A DNA stretch of 64,000 bases, from assembly GCF_024749285.1 (NCBI RefSeq), contig NZ_CP087196.1:2418001-2482000 (forward strand), in the 5' to 3' direction. Both the position numbers and the translations under genes were made by a program. Below are positions 43,805 through 51,442 of the stretch, piece after piece; the first letter of the stretch is position 1, and each line of letters opens with the position of its first letter. Source of the DNA: Pseudomonas sp. B21-015 (GTDB lineage Bacteria > Pseudomonadota > Gammaproteobacteria > Pseudomonadales > Pseudomonadaceae). The notes under the pieces were generated by a model. The model was not told the DNA's origin. It did not search any database and saw nothing but the letters and a program-made list of their open reading frames with translations.

Positions 43805-44728
43805 ATGAACCGTAATGATCTGCGCCGCGTCGACATGAACCTGCTGGTGATTTTCGAAGCGCTGATGTTCGAAAAGAACCTGACCCGGGTCGCCGAAAAA
43901 CTGTTCATGGGTCAACCGGCGGTGAGCGCCGCGCTTGGGCGGTTGCGTGATTTGTTCGACGATCCGTTGTTGCTGCGTAACGGTCGTGGAATGGAGCCGA
44001 CGGCGCGGGCGTTGGCGATTCTCACGGAACTGCAACAGGCGATGGACACCATCTCGGGGGCGGTCAGCCGGGCCAAGGAGTTCGACCCGGCCAGCAGCTG
44101 CGATGTGTTCCGCATCGGGCTATCGGACGATGCCGAGTTCGGCCTGTTTCCGCCATTGCTGCGGCAGTTGCAGGAAGAGGCGCCGGGGATCGTGGTCGTG
44201 GTGCGCCGCGCCAACTATCTGTTGATGCCGGCGTTGCTGGCGTCGGGGGAGATCTCGGTGGGGGTGAGCTACACCACGGATCTGCCGGCCAATGCCAAGC
44301 GCAAGAAGCTGCGGGACATTCCCTGCAAAGTCCTGCGCGGCGATGAGCGCCCGGGGCCGTTGACGCTGGACGAATACTGCGCCCGTCCGCATGCGATGGT
44401 GTCGTTCTCCGGCGACCTGAGCGGCAACATCGACCTCGACCTGGCCAAGGTCGGCCGCACCCGTCGCGTGGTGCTCGGCGTGCCGCAATTCAGTGGTTTG
44501 CGCGCGTTGCTCGCTGGCACGGAAATGATCGCCACTGTCCCGGACTATGCCGCGTGCGCGTTGGTCGAAGGCTGTGCGTTGCGCGCCGAAGATCCGCCGT
44601 TCCCCATTGATGCCGCGCAACTGTCGATGGCCTGGAGCGGGGTGCATGACAACGATCCGGCAGAGCGCTGGTTGAGGTCGCGGATCAGCCAGTTCATGTC
44701 CGAACCCCTGAAAATACCGGCACCGTAG
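43805..44728 (+). CDS. LysR-family transcriptional regulator
   Basis: A 307-residue LTTR of the NodD/LeuO-like branch. The helix-turn-helix is MNLLVIFEALMFEKNLTRVAEKLFMGQPAVSAALGRLRDLFDDPLLLRNGRGMEPT, followed by an effector-binding domain with two Rossmann-like lobes. The ATG at 43805 begins MNRNDLRRVDMNLL; upstream codons lie over the operator. Its TAG stop is part of a GTAGGAGCTGCCG REP half-element. Confidence 0.92.
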   Translation: MNRNDLRRVDMNLLVIFEALMFEKNLTRVAEKLFMGQPAVSAALGRLRDLFDDPLLLRNGRGMEPTARALAILTELQQAMDTISGAVSRAKEFDPASSCDVFRIGLSDDAEFGLFPPLLRQLQEEAPGIVVVVRRANYLLMPALLASGEISVGVSYTTDLPANAKRKKLRDIPCKVLRGDERPGPLTLDEYCARPHAMVSFSGDLSGNIDLDLAKVGRTRRVVLGVPQFSGLRALLAGTEMIATVPDYAACALVEGCALRAEDPPFPIDAAQLSMAWSGVHDNDPAERWLRSRISQFMSEPLKIPAP

Positions 44729-44756
44729 GAGCTGCCGAAGGCTGCGATCTTTTGAT
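44725..44756. repeat. Single REP-like half-element (GTAGGAGCTGCCG type)
   Basis: GTAGGAGCTGCCGAAGGCTG...CTTTTGAT without a nearby inverted partner, matching the right arm of 43075-43156. It supplies the LysR stop codon. Confidence 0.75.
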
Positions 44757-44797
44757 CCTGACGGTCGACCCGATTTTGCGGATATACCCGAAATCCC

Positions 44798-44889
44798 CTG
44801 TGGGAGCGAGCCTGCTCGCGATAATGGAGTGTCAGACGACATCATTGTTGACTGGAAGGCCGCCATCGCGAGCAGGCTCGCTCCCACAG
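44798..44889. repeat. REP palindrome (GTGGGAGCGAGCCTGCTCGCG type)
   Basis: CTGTGGGAGCGAGCCTGCTCGCGATAATGG pairs with CCGCCATCGCGAGCAGGCTCGCTCCCACAG. The interior shares GTGTCAG-CA-CATCATTGTTGAC with the element at 45705. Confidence 0.87.
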
Positions 44890-45053
44890 GGGAATGTGTG
44901 TTGATTCGAAGGCTGTGTTTAATAGTGTTTAGCGTTACTTCCTGAAAGCTACAGATCCTTGCGCCGTTGCCTACGACTGCGCCAGAATCCGCCGGCTTGT
45001 GCGCTTTGGGCCTGGTCTTTATCGTTTCCGCATCGCTGCCAATCAGCGATCGG

Positions 45054-45252
45054 GTTTAGCGACTTGAACAGGTATAAGCGCAACAACGCTCCGTCATATT
45101 GCAGGCATTCCATGTCTGCAGTTTCGATATGGTGGCTGTGCGCGGGAGGCCCTCGGGTCTGCCGGGTCTTATACCTCTCGGTTCGCTAACCTGCGTACAG
45201 CCGCCACCCTTACTTGTTTAGCGACAGGTACTGGTGGTTCCATCAGGTATAA
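45054..45252 (+). ncRNA. Structured leader upstream of the DUF6124 gene
   Basis: Positions 45132-45146 (GTGGCTGTGCGCGGG) pair with 45190-45207 (CCTGCGTACAGCCGCCAC) in about 15 pairs with one 3-nt bulge. Two inner hairpins lie between: 45147-45160 (AGGCC/GGTCT-like) and 45162-45181 (CCGGGT...ACC...CGG), giving a three-way-junction layout. Short direct repeats flank it: GTTTAGCGAC at 45054 and 45216, CAGGTATAA at 45069 and 45244. The second CAGGTATAA ends at the gene's ribosome site. I recall similar CTGCGTACAGC-GCCACC leaders before DUF6124/DUF3077-type genes in other pseudomonads. A regulatory RNA is inferred, not proven. Confidence 0.55.
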
Positions 45253-45265
45253 CGGAGACATCACC

Positions 45266-45634
45266 ATGTTCAAAGCCACACCTAACCCGCCAGAAACCGA
45301 CGGCGTTTCCCCCTACGATCCCCTCGATCCCAAAAAACTCCACGAAGCTGCCGAACGCGCCCTCGATCACTACCTCAAACCGTCCGACCCCAAGACCCCG
45401 CGCAAACCGAGCACGATTTACACCGTCGCCCCGGACATCGACATCGAAGAGCTACTGGCCAATGCCTGCGAATCCTTTGCCTCGGCCAAGGTGATCGCCA
45501 GTGACTGCGCCGGGTTTCTGGAGGGGCCGCAGCGCAATACGATACTGGGCGTCGCGCAGCTCATCATGATAGGTGAACTGGCTGTGAGTCGGGCGCTGGA
45601 TAGTCTGGAATTGAAGGCAGCCCCGGCCGTCTGA
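45266..45634 (+). CDS. DUF6124-family small protein
   Basis: A 122-residue protein of a family that I know only as multi-copy, Pseudomonas-restricted DUF6124. MFKATPNPPETDGVSPYDPLDPKKLHEAAERALDHYLKP is the standard N-terminus. The C-terminal half is helical (DIEELLANACESFASAKVIASDCAGFLEGPQRNTILGVAQLIMIGELAVSRALDSLE). The function is unknown; no signal peptide or membrane segment is visible. It is monocistronic, with a GGAG ribosome site, an elaborate folded leader and a UUCG-loop terminator. Confidence 0.85.
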   Translation: MFKATPNPPETDGVSPYDPLDPKKLHEAAERALDHYLKPSDPKTPRKPSTIYTVAPDIDIEELLANACESFASAKVIASDCAGFLEGPQRNTILGVAQLIMIGELAVSRALDSLELKAAPAV

Positions 45635-45648
45635 CCGGATTCAATACG

Positions 45649-45671
45649 AAACGGCCTTCGGGCCGTTTTTT
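45649..45671 (+). terminator. Intrinsic terminator of the DUF6124 gene
   Basis: AAACGGCC-TTCG-GGCCGTTT, a perfect 8-bp stem with a stable UUCG loop, followed by T residues 15 bases after the stop codon. Confidence 0.88.
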
Positions 45672-45704
45672 GTTGCCTGAGCAGTAGTGAACACGCACAA
45701 AACC

Positions 45705-45796
45705 CTGTGGGAGCGAGCCTGCTCGCGATGACGGAGTGTCAGGCAACATCATTGTTGACCGGAAGGCCGCCATCGCGAGCAGGCTCGCTCCCACAG
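45705..45796. repeat. REP palindrome (GTGGGAGCGAGCCTGCTCGCG type)
   Basis: CTGTGGGAGCGAGCCTGCTCGCGATGACGG and its inverted partner; the interior is nearly the same as that of 44798-44889. It separates the DUF6124 gene from the DoxX operon. Confidence 0.87.
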
Positions 45797-45908
45797 GGGA
45801 TGTGTTGTTTGGGCGATCAGTGTGTTGGGGCAAAGAGAGCACGTACATCCAATTTTTCCCTACCCCTTGGCGGCACTATTCAGGCCAGTGATTGAACAAG
45901 GGTGAGCC

Positions 45909-46325
45909 ATGAACGCTTCGCAACGGGATGAACAGGCGCGGGATGTCGGGCTGCTGTTTCTGCGGGTCAGCGGTGGTCTGTTTCTGCTGTGGGTGCACGG
46001 CTTGCCCAAGCTGCTGGACTTCAGTGCGCAGCTGCAACTGATCGAAGACCCGTTCCACCTCGGTGCCCACCTCACCCTGAGCCTGGCGATTTTCGCCGAA
46101 GTGCTGTGCCCGTTGCTGATTGTCGCCGGGGTGCTGGTGCGCCTGGCGTGCTTGCCTATTCTGTTTGTGCTGCTGGTGGCGCTGCTGGTCGTGCACCCGC
46201 AATGGAGTGTGGCCGAAGGGCAGTTCGGCTGGCTGCTGTTGATCCTCTTTACCAGTGTGTTTATCGCCGGGCCGGGACGGCTGGCGCTCAATGTCCGTTT
46301 GCCCGGAGTGCTCCGTTATGCCTGA
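45909..46325 (+). CDS. DoxX-family membrane protein
   Basis: A 138-residue protein with four predicted membrane segments (about 15-33, 55-75, 78-98, 108-125). The DoxX pattern FLRVSGGLFLLWVHGLPKLLDF and FAEVLCPLLIVAGVLVRLACLPI are present. Family members are tied to redox or quinone-linked stress proteins. It is the first gene of a four-gene operon; its stop overlaps the start of the monooxygenase gene by eight bases. Confidence 0.87.
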   Translation: MNASQRDEQARDVGLLFLRVSGGLFLLWVHGLPKLLDFSAQLQLIEDPFHLGAHLTLSLAIFAEVLCPLLIVAGVLVRLACLPILFVLLVALLVVHPQWSVAEGQFGWLLLILFTSVFIAGPGRLALNVRLPGVLRYA

Positions 46326-46944
46326 AGCCCGAACTCAAAAAGCGCCGGGGTCCGATGAGATCGTGACGCTGATCGTCAAGCACCGGGTCAAGGCCGGTTT
46401 CGAAGCAGCCTATGAAGCCTGGCTGCGCAACATCGTCAGCGTAGCGGGGCGCACGGAAGGACATCTGGGCGTGGACGTGATCCGCGGCAAGAACGGTGGC
46501 CTGGACATGTTCACCTGCGTGTTGCGCTTTTGCTCCACCGAGGCCATGCAGCACTGGCTCGATTCGCCGCAACGTCAGTCGTTGATCGATGAAGCCGCGT
46601 CGATGCTGGCCGACGGCGACCAGACCGAGGTCAACCCGGTCAACGAATTCTGGTTCGCGCCGCTGGCCGATGCCGCGTCGCCGCCACCGCGCTGGAAGCA
46701 GGCCGTGGTGTCGTTGCTGGTGATTCTGCCGCACACCTTGCTGGTGCCGCTGCTCTGGGGGCCGCTGCTCAAATTCAACGCTTTTCTCTCCAACTACGTG
46801 GTCGCCACGTTCCTGATCACCCTGACCATCGTGGTGTCGGTGGTGTACGTGTGCATGCCGGCCGCGACTCGCTTGTTTGCGCCGTGGCTGACGGCCAGTC
46901 AGCCACGGGAGCACCTCGAATCCAACGCAAATTCGCCGCGCTGA
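46318..46944 (+). CDS. Antibiotic-biosynthesis-monooxygenase-domain protein with C-terminal membrane helices
   Basis: A 208-residue protein. Residues about 15-115 form an ABM ferredoxin-like domain (VTLIVKHRVKAGFEAAYEAWLRNIVSVAGRTEGHLGVDVIRGKNGGLDMFTCVLRF), the fold of small cofactor-free quinol oxygenases such as YgiN. The C-terminal ~70 residues hold two hydrophobic helices (AVVSLLVILPHTLLVPLLWGPLL and YVVATFLITLTIVVSVVYVCMPA). It is therefore an ABM domain anchored to the inner membrane. The ATG overlaps the doxX-like stop, so coupling is expected. Confidence 0.82.
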   Translation: MPEARTQKAPGSDEIVTLIVKHRVKAGFEAAYEAWLRNIVSVAGRTEGHLGVDVIRGKNGGLDMFTCVLRFCSTEAMQHWLDSPQRQSLIDEAASMLADGDQTEVNPVNEFWFAPLADAASPPPRWKQAVVSLLVILPHTLLVPLLWGPLLKFNAFLSNYVVATFLITLTIVVSVVYVCMPAATRLFAPWLTASQPREHLESNANSPR

Positions 46945-46989
46945 GCTGGCGCTTTTTTGCTTCATTTCACTGATGACGAAGGAACTGCG

Positions 46990-48828
46990 ATGAACGCCGA
47001 TCTGATTCTGTTCAATGGCCAATTTCATACCGTAGACCGGGAAAAACCGCTGGCCAGTGCCGTTGCGATCAAGGACGGGCGCTTTGTCGCTGTCGGCAAC
47101 GATGCAGAGGCGATGGCCCTGCGCGGCTCGGGCACCCAGGTCATCGACCTCAAGGGCCGTTGCGTCATCCCCGGCCTCAACGACTCGCACCTGCACCTGA
47201 TCCGTGGCGGCTTGAACTACAACCTCGAACTGCGCTGGGAAGGCGTGCCGTCCCTGGCCGATGCGTTGCGCATGCTCAAGGAGCAAGCCGACCGCACACC
47301 GACACCGCAATGGGTACGGGTGGTGGGTGGCTGGAACGAATTCCAGTTTGCCGAGAAGCGCATGCCGACTCTGGAAGAGCTCAATCAGGCGGCGCCGGAT
47401 ACGCCGGTGTTTGTCCTGCATTTATACGACCGCGCGCTGCTTAACCGTGCCGCGCTGCGAGTGGCCGGTTACACCCGCGACACGCCGAACCCGCCGGGCG
47501 GTGAAATCGTGCGTGATGCCAACGGCAACCCGACCGGCATGCTGGTCGCGCGGCCCAACGCGATGATCCTGTATTCGACCCTGGCCAAGGGGCCGAAGCT
47601 GCCGCTGGAATATCAGGTCAACTCGACCCGCCAGTTCATGCGCGAACTCAACCGCCTCGGGCTGACCAGTGCGATCGATGCCGGCGGTGGTTTCCAGAAT
47701 TACCCGGACGATTATCAGGTGATCGAGCAGCTGGCCAAGGACCAGCAACTGACCATCCGCATTGCCTACAACCTGTTCACCCAGAAGCCCAAAGAAGAGC
47801 TGAGCGATTTCCAGAACTGGACCGGCAGCGTCAAGTTGCATCAGGGCGACGACTTCCTGCGGCACAACGGTGCTGGGGAAATGCTGGTGTTCTCGGCGGC
47901 GGACTTCGAGGACTTCCTCGAGCCGCGTCCGGACCTGCCGCAGACCATGGAGCAGGAGCTGGAGCCGGTGGTTCGCCACCTGGTCGAGCAGCGCTGGCCG
48001 TTCCGTTTGCACGCCACTTACAACGAATCCATCAGCCGCATGCTCGACGTGTTCGAGAAGGTCAACCGCGATATTCCGTTCAACGGTTTGCCATGGTTTT
48101 TCGACCATGCTGAAACCATCACCCCGCACAACATCGAGCGGGTGAGGGCGCTGGGTGGCGGCATTGCGATCCAGGACCGGATGGCGTTCCAGGGCGAATA
48201 TTTCGTCGAACGTTATGGCAGCAAGGCGGCTGAAAGCACGCCGCCGATCAAGCGCATGTTGGCCGAGGGTGTGCCGGTCGGTGCTGGCACCGATGCCACG
48301 CGGGTTTCCAGCTACAACCCATGGACGTCGCTGTACTGGATGGTCAGCGGCCGCACTGTCGGTGGCCTGGCGCTGTATGAAGAAGGCCTGACGCGGCAGA
48401 CCGCACTGGAACTGTTCACCCACGGCAGTGCCTGGTTCTCGTCGGAGCAAGGCAAGAAAGGCCAGATCAAGGTCGGACAACTGGCGGATCTGGCGACGCT
48501 GAGCGCGGACTTTTTCAGCGTCGAGGAAGAAGCCATCAAGTGGATCGAATCGGTGTTGACCGTAGTCGGCGGCAAGGTGGTGTACGCCGCCGGCGATTTC
48601 GAAAAACTCGGACCTGCCAGCGTGCCGGTGCTGCCGGACTGGTCGCCGGTGGTCAAGGTGCCAGGGCACTGGCGTCCGGCTTCACCGATGCAGGCGCAGG
48701 TTCACCATTGCAGCGGACCGTGCGCGGTGCATTCCCACAGCCATGAACGAGCGCGTCTGTCGAATGCGCCGGTCAGCGATTTCCAGGGGTTCTGGGGCGC
48801 ATTTGGCTGTTCATGTTTTGCTTTTTAG
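46990..48828 (+). CDS. YtcJ-type amidohydrolase (amidohydrolase family 3)
   Basis: A 612-residue metal-dependent hydrolase. The metal-binding NDSHLHLIRGGLNYN (HxH) is near residue 65. HATYNES and FDHAETI supply later histidines, and GTDATRVSSYNPW holds the catalytic Asp. The substrate is unknown; relatives act on amides, formamides or cyclic imides. The last ~50 residues are an unusual Cys/His-rich tail (VHHCSGPCAVHSHSHERAR ... FGCSCFAF). It is third gene of the doxX operon. Confidence 0.87.
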   Translation: MNADLILFNGQFHTVDREKPLASAVAIKDGRFVAVGNDAEAMALRGSGTQVIDLKGRCVIPGLNDSHLHLIRGGLNYNLELRWEGVPSLADALRMLKEQADRTPTPQWVRVVGGWNEFQFAEKRMPTLEELNQAAPDTPVFVLHLYDRALLNRAALRVAGYTRDTPNPPGGEIVRDANGNPTGMLVARPNAMILYSTLAKGPKLPLEYQVNSTRQFMRELNRLGLTSAIDAGGGFQNYPDDYQVIEQLAKDQQLTIRIAYNLFTQKPKEELSDFQNWTGSVKLHQGDDFLRHNGAGEMLVFSAADFEDFLEPRPDLPQTMEQELEPVVRHLVEQRWPFRLHATYNESISRMLDVFEKVNRDIPFNGLPWFFDHAETITPHNIERVRALGGGIAIQDRMAFQGEYFVERYGSKAAESTPPIKRMLAEGVPVGAGTDATRVSSYNPWTSLYWMVSGRTVGGLALYEEGLTRQTALELFTHGSAWFSSEQGKKGQIKVGQLADLATLSADFFSVEEEAIKWIESVLTVVGGKVVYAAGDFEKLGPASVPVLPDWSPVVKVPGHWRPASPMQAQVHHCSGPCAVHSHSHERARLSNAPVSDFQGFWGAFGCSCFAF

Positions 48829-48897
48829 TGATTACAAAAAAGCGCTGGCCTGTCGTGTCGGCGCCCTGAGCAACGTCCATCCTCCGAGGAGTTTCAC

Positions 48898-49524
48898 ATG
48901 AGCAATGTTCCATACAAACGCCTGAACAAAGACGACGCCGTTGTGTTGCTGGTCGATCACCAGACCGGCCTGATCTCGCTGGTGCAGGATTTCTCGCCCA
49001 ACGAATTCAAGAACAACGTGCTGGCCTTGGGCGACATCGCCAAGTTCTTCAACCTGCCGACCATCCTCACCACCAGTTTCGACAGCGGCCCGAATGGCCC
49101 GATCGTACCGGAGCTCAAAGAGCAGTTCCCGGACGCGCCGTTCATTGCGCGCCCAGGCCAGATCAACGCCTGGGACAACGAGGATTTCGTCAAGGCGATC
49201 AAGGCTACCGGCCGCAAGCAACTGATCATCGCTGGCGTGGTGACCGACGTCTGCGTGGCGTTCCCGACCTTGTCGGCCCTGGCCGAAGGTTTTGAAGTGT
49301 TCGTGGTGACCGACGCTTCCGGCACCTTCAACACCACCGTGCAACAAGCGGCGTGGGCGCGGATGTCGGCGGCGGGTGCACACCTGCTGAACTGGTTCTC
49401 CGTGGCCTGCGAGCTGCAAGGCGACTGGCGCAACGACATGGAAGGCCTGGCCAACCTGCTGTCCCAGCGTCTGCCGAACTACCGCAACCTGATCAACAGC
49501 TACACGAAATTTACCGCCAAATAA
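48898..49524 (+). CDS. YcaC-like isochorismatase-superfamily hydrolase
   Basis: A 208-residue cysteine hydrolase. Asp20 (VVLLVDHQTGL) and Cys119 (GVVTDVCVAFPTLSALAEGFEVFVV) are the catalytic pair of the isochorismatase fold. The overall sequence is like E. coli YcaC, whose substrate is unknown. A GAGGAG ribosome site precedes the ATG. It is the last gene of the DoxX-ABM-amidohydrolase operon (69-base gap) and is followed by a REP element. Confidence 0.92.
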   Translation: MSNVPYKRLNKDDAVVLLVDHQTGLISLVQDFSPNEFKNNVLALGDIAKFFNLPTILTTSFDSGPNGPIVPELKEQFPDAPFIARPGQINAWDNEDFVKAIKATGRKQLIIAGVVTDVCVAFPTLSALAEGFEVFVVTDASGTFNTTVQQAAWARMSAAGAHLLNWFSVACELQGDWRNDMEGLANLLSQRLPNYRNLINSYTKFTAK

Positions 49525-49533
49525 GTGCAAAAC

Positions 49534-49623
49534 CTGTGGGAGCGAGCCTGCTCGCGAAAGCGGTGTGTCAGATGACATTAATGTCACTGATATTCCCTCT
49601 TCGCGAGCAGGCTCGCTCCCACA
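49534..49623. repeat. REP palindrome (GTGGGAGCGAGCCTGCTCGCG type)
   Basis: CTGTGGGAGCGAGCCTGCTCGCGAA pairs with TTCGCGAGCAGGCTCGCTCCCACAAG around about 40 bases. It is between the YcaC gene and the decayed channel gene. Confidence 0.87.
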
Positions 49624-49644
49624 AGGTCGGTACCTGACAGTTGT

Positions 49645-50173
49645 TTAACGACTCTGCAACCATCCCAAAAATCCACCTTTCCTGATCGGCGCCGGTTTGG
49701 CCATCAACGCCAGCCGACTATTCTGCTGCCGCACGGCCTGCAACTTGTTCAACGCCCATGACTTCGCTCGGCCCCATGCGACCGGTCTCGGTGAAACCAT
49801 CGCCGTCCGGCACGCTGGCGCTGACGACGCCGGTGGCGATCACGAACAGGCTGTCCGGCACTTCATCCAGATCCAGCATCACCTGGCCTGCAGCGTATTG
49901 TTGCGCGACCATCGATTCGGCGAGGCGGTCACGTTCCTCATGGCTCAGCGAGTGGAAAATTTTCACTTCATCGAGCAGCGCGCGAGCGCGGGTCGAGGGT
50001 TCGATCACGCCGTCGGGGTGTCGCGAGATGCCGGCCGCTTCCAAGTGGCGATGGGCGAGGTCGAACAGTTGATTGCGCACGTCGTTTGGCAGCGCCAGAC
50101 CGATCACGATGGCGAACACGCCGGAAGTCGCGAGCAGACCTTTGACCGGCAGTTCCAGCACAGGGTGCTCCAA
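49645..50173 (-). pseudogene. Decayed MscS-type channel with cyclic-nucleotide-binding domain
   Basis: The longest frame starts with LELPVKGLLATSGVFAIVIGLAL, the pore-helix region of MscS channels. It jumps directly to PNDVRNQLFDLAHRHLEAAGI, the end of the MscS C-terminal domain, so about 100 residues of the beta domain are missing in frame. A cNMP-binding domain follows (FHSLSHEERDRLAESMVAQQYAAGQVMLDLDEVPDSLFVIATGVVS) and is cut at SEVMGVEQV. The natural C-terminus (LNKLQAVRQQNSRLALMAKP...GGFLGWLQSR, stop) continues in another frame. The N-terminal helices are also absent. Non-functional as a channel. Confidence 0.8.
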
Positions 50174-50223
50174 GGCAACAGGTGGGCAGAGAAAAGGCTC
50201 ATGGATTGCACCCCGACGGGCAC

Positions 50224-50256
50224 AAAAAAACTCGCCACACCTTGGGGTGTGGCGAG
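50224..50256 (-). terminator. Intrinsic terminator of the exported alpha/beta hydrolase gene
   Basis: A perfect 11-bp stem CTCGCCACACC/GGTGTGGCGAG with a TTGG loop, followed by seven T residues on the reverse strand, about ten bases after the hydrolase stop codon. Confidence 0.9.
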
Positions 50257-50265
50257 CGGTTGGAC

Positions 50266-51282
50266 TTAGTTCAGATGCGTCTTGAGCTCGGCCGCGGCCT
50301 GACGTACCGCCGCTTTGACTTCCGGAATCCGATTCAACGGATTGAGCAGGCCAAAGTCATGAATCATCCCGTTGTAGCGCACCGAGGTCACCGGCACACC
50401 GGCCGCATCGAGGTGGCGGGCGTAGCCTTCGCCTTCGTCACGCAGCACGTCGAATTCGGCGGTCTGCACCAGTGCGGCAGGCAGGCCCTTGAGTTGTTCG
50501 GCGCTGGCGTTGAGCGGCGAGGCATGAATCTGCGCACGCTCGGCCGGGTTGGTGGTGTAGTTGTCCCAGAACCACTGCATCATCCCTTTGGTGAGGAAGT
50601 GCCCCTCGGCGAATTGCTGGTACGAGCCGTCGTCGAACTGCGCGTTGGTCACCGGCCACATCAACAGCTGGAAGCGCAGGGCAGGGGTATTCTGCTCCTT
50701 GGCCATCAGCGCCACGACCGCCGCCATGTTGCCGCCGACACTGTTGCCGGCCACCGCCAGACGCTTGCCGTCGACACCGATCTCTTTGCCATGCTCGGCC
50801 ACCCATTTCGTCGCGGTGTAGGCCTGGTTGATGGCGGTCGGGTAGTGCGCTTCCGGCGATGGCGTGTAGTCGACGTATACCGCGACTGCGCCGGAGCCCA
50901 CTACCAGGTCTCGGATCAGGCGCTGGTGAGTCGGGAAGTCGCCCAATACCCAGCCGCCACCGTGGAAGAACATGAACACTGGCAACTCGCCCTTGACCTT
51001 GGCCGGACGCACCACTTTCAGGTTGATGGTCTGGCCATCGACCTTGATCGCCTTGTCGCTGATTTCAACACCCGACAGATCAACCTTCACCGAAGCCTGG
51101 GCGCCGGTCAGCACCGCGCGGGCGTCTTTCGGGCTCAGCTGTTCCAGCGGTTTGCCACCGCCGGCGGCGAGGGCATCGAGGAAGGCCTGGGTGCTGTGTT
51201 CGACACCGGGGCTGCCGGCGGCGAATGCGTTGCCGATGGACAGGGCGAGGACGGAAGTGGCGAGGGTTTTCTTGATGTTCAT
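50266..51282 (-). CDS. Exported alpha/beta hydrolase (hormone-sensitive-lipase family)
   Basis: A 338-residue precursor with a Sec signal peptide (MNIKKTLATSVLALSIGNAFA). The oxyanion motif FFHGGGWVLGDFPTHQRL and nucleophile AVAGNSVGGNMAAVVALMAKE are those of the HSL/family IV esterases. The acid is in AEFDVLRDEGEGYARHLDAAG and the His is in MIHDFGLLNPL. The substrate is probably a short-chain ester. It is divergent from a LysR gene, 160 bases away, likely its regulator. The ATG at 51282 is preferred to a TTG two codons earlier. Confidence 0.93.
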   Translation of the reverse strand: MNIKKTLATSVLALSIGNAFAAGSPGVEHSTQAFLDALAAGGGKPLEQLSPKDARAVLTGAQASVKVDLSGVEISDKAIKVDGQTINLKVVRPAKVKGELPVFMFFHGGGWVLGDFPTHQRLIRDLVVGSGAVAVYVDYTPSPEAHYPTAINQAYTATKWVAEHGKEIGVDGKRLAVAGNSVGGNMAAVVALMAKEQNTPALRFQLLMWPVTNAQFDDGSYQQFAEGHFLTKGMMQWFWDNYTTNPAERAQIHASPLNASAEQLKGLPAALVQTAEFDVLRDEGEGYARHLDAAGVPVTSVRYNGMIHDFGLLNPLNRIPEVKAAVRQAAAELKTHLN

Positions 51283-51442
51283 GTGCAAATCCTTTTTAGA
51301 TCGTTTGAGTTTTTATGCCTTGGGATCGGGCTGCTGTGGCGCTGGGGTTCAGGCCTCAGCAACACCGTGAGCACAGATTAATGAGGTGCCGGAAAGTGAA
51401 AAAGCGGCTATAAAGCGATTAACTGTCAATCAGGGAGTGACA

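Noticed and set aside
44959..45189. A 76-codon forward frame before the DUF6124 gene
   Set aside because: It overlaps the folded leader, has no ribosome site, and its translation is Arg/Ser-rich without a recognisable pattern.
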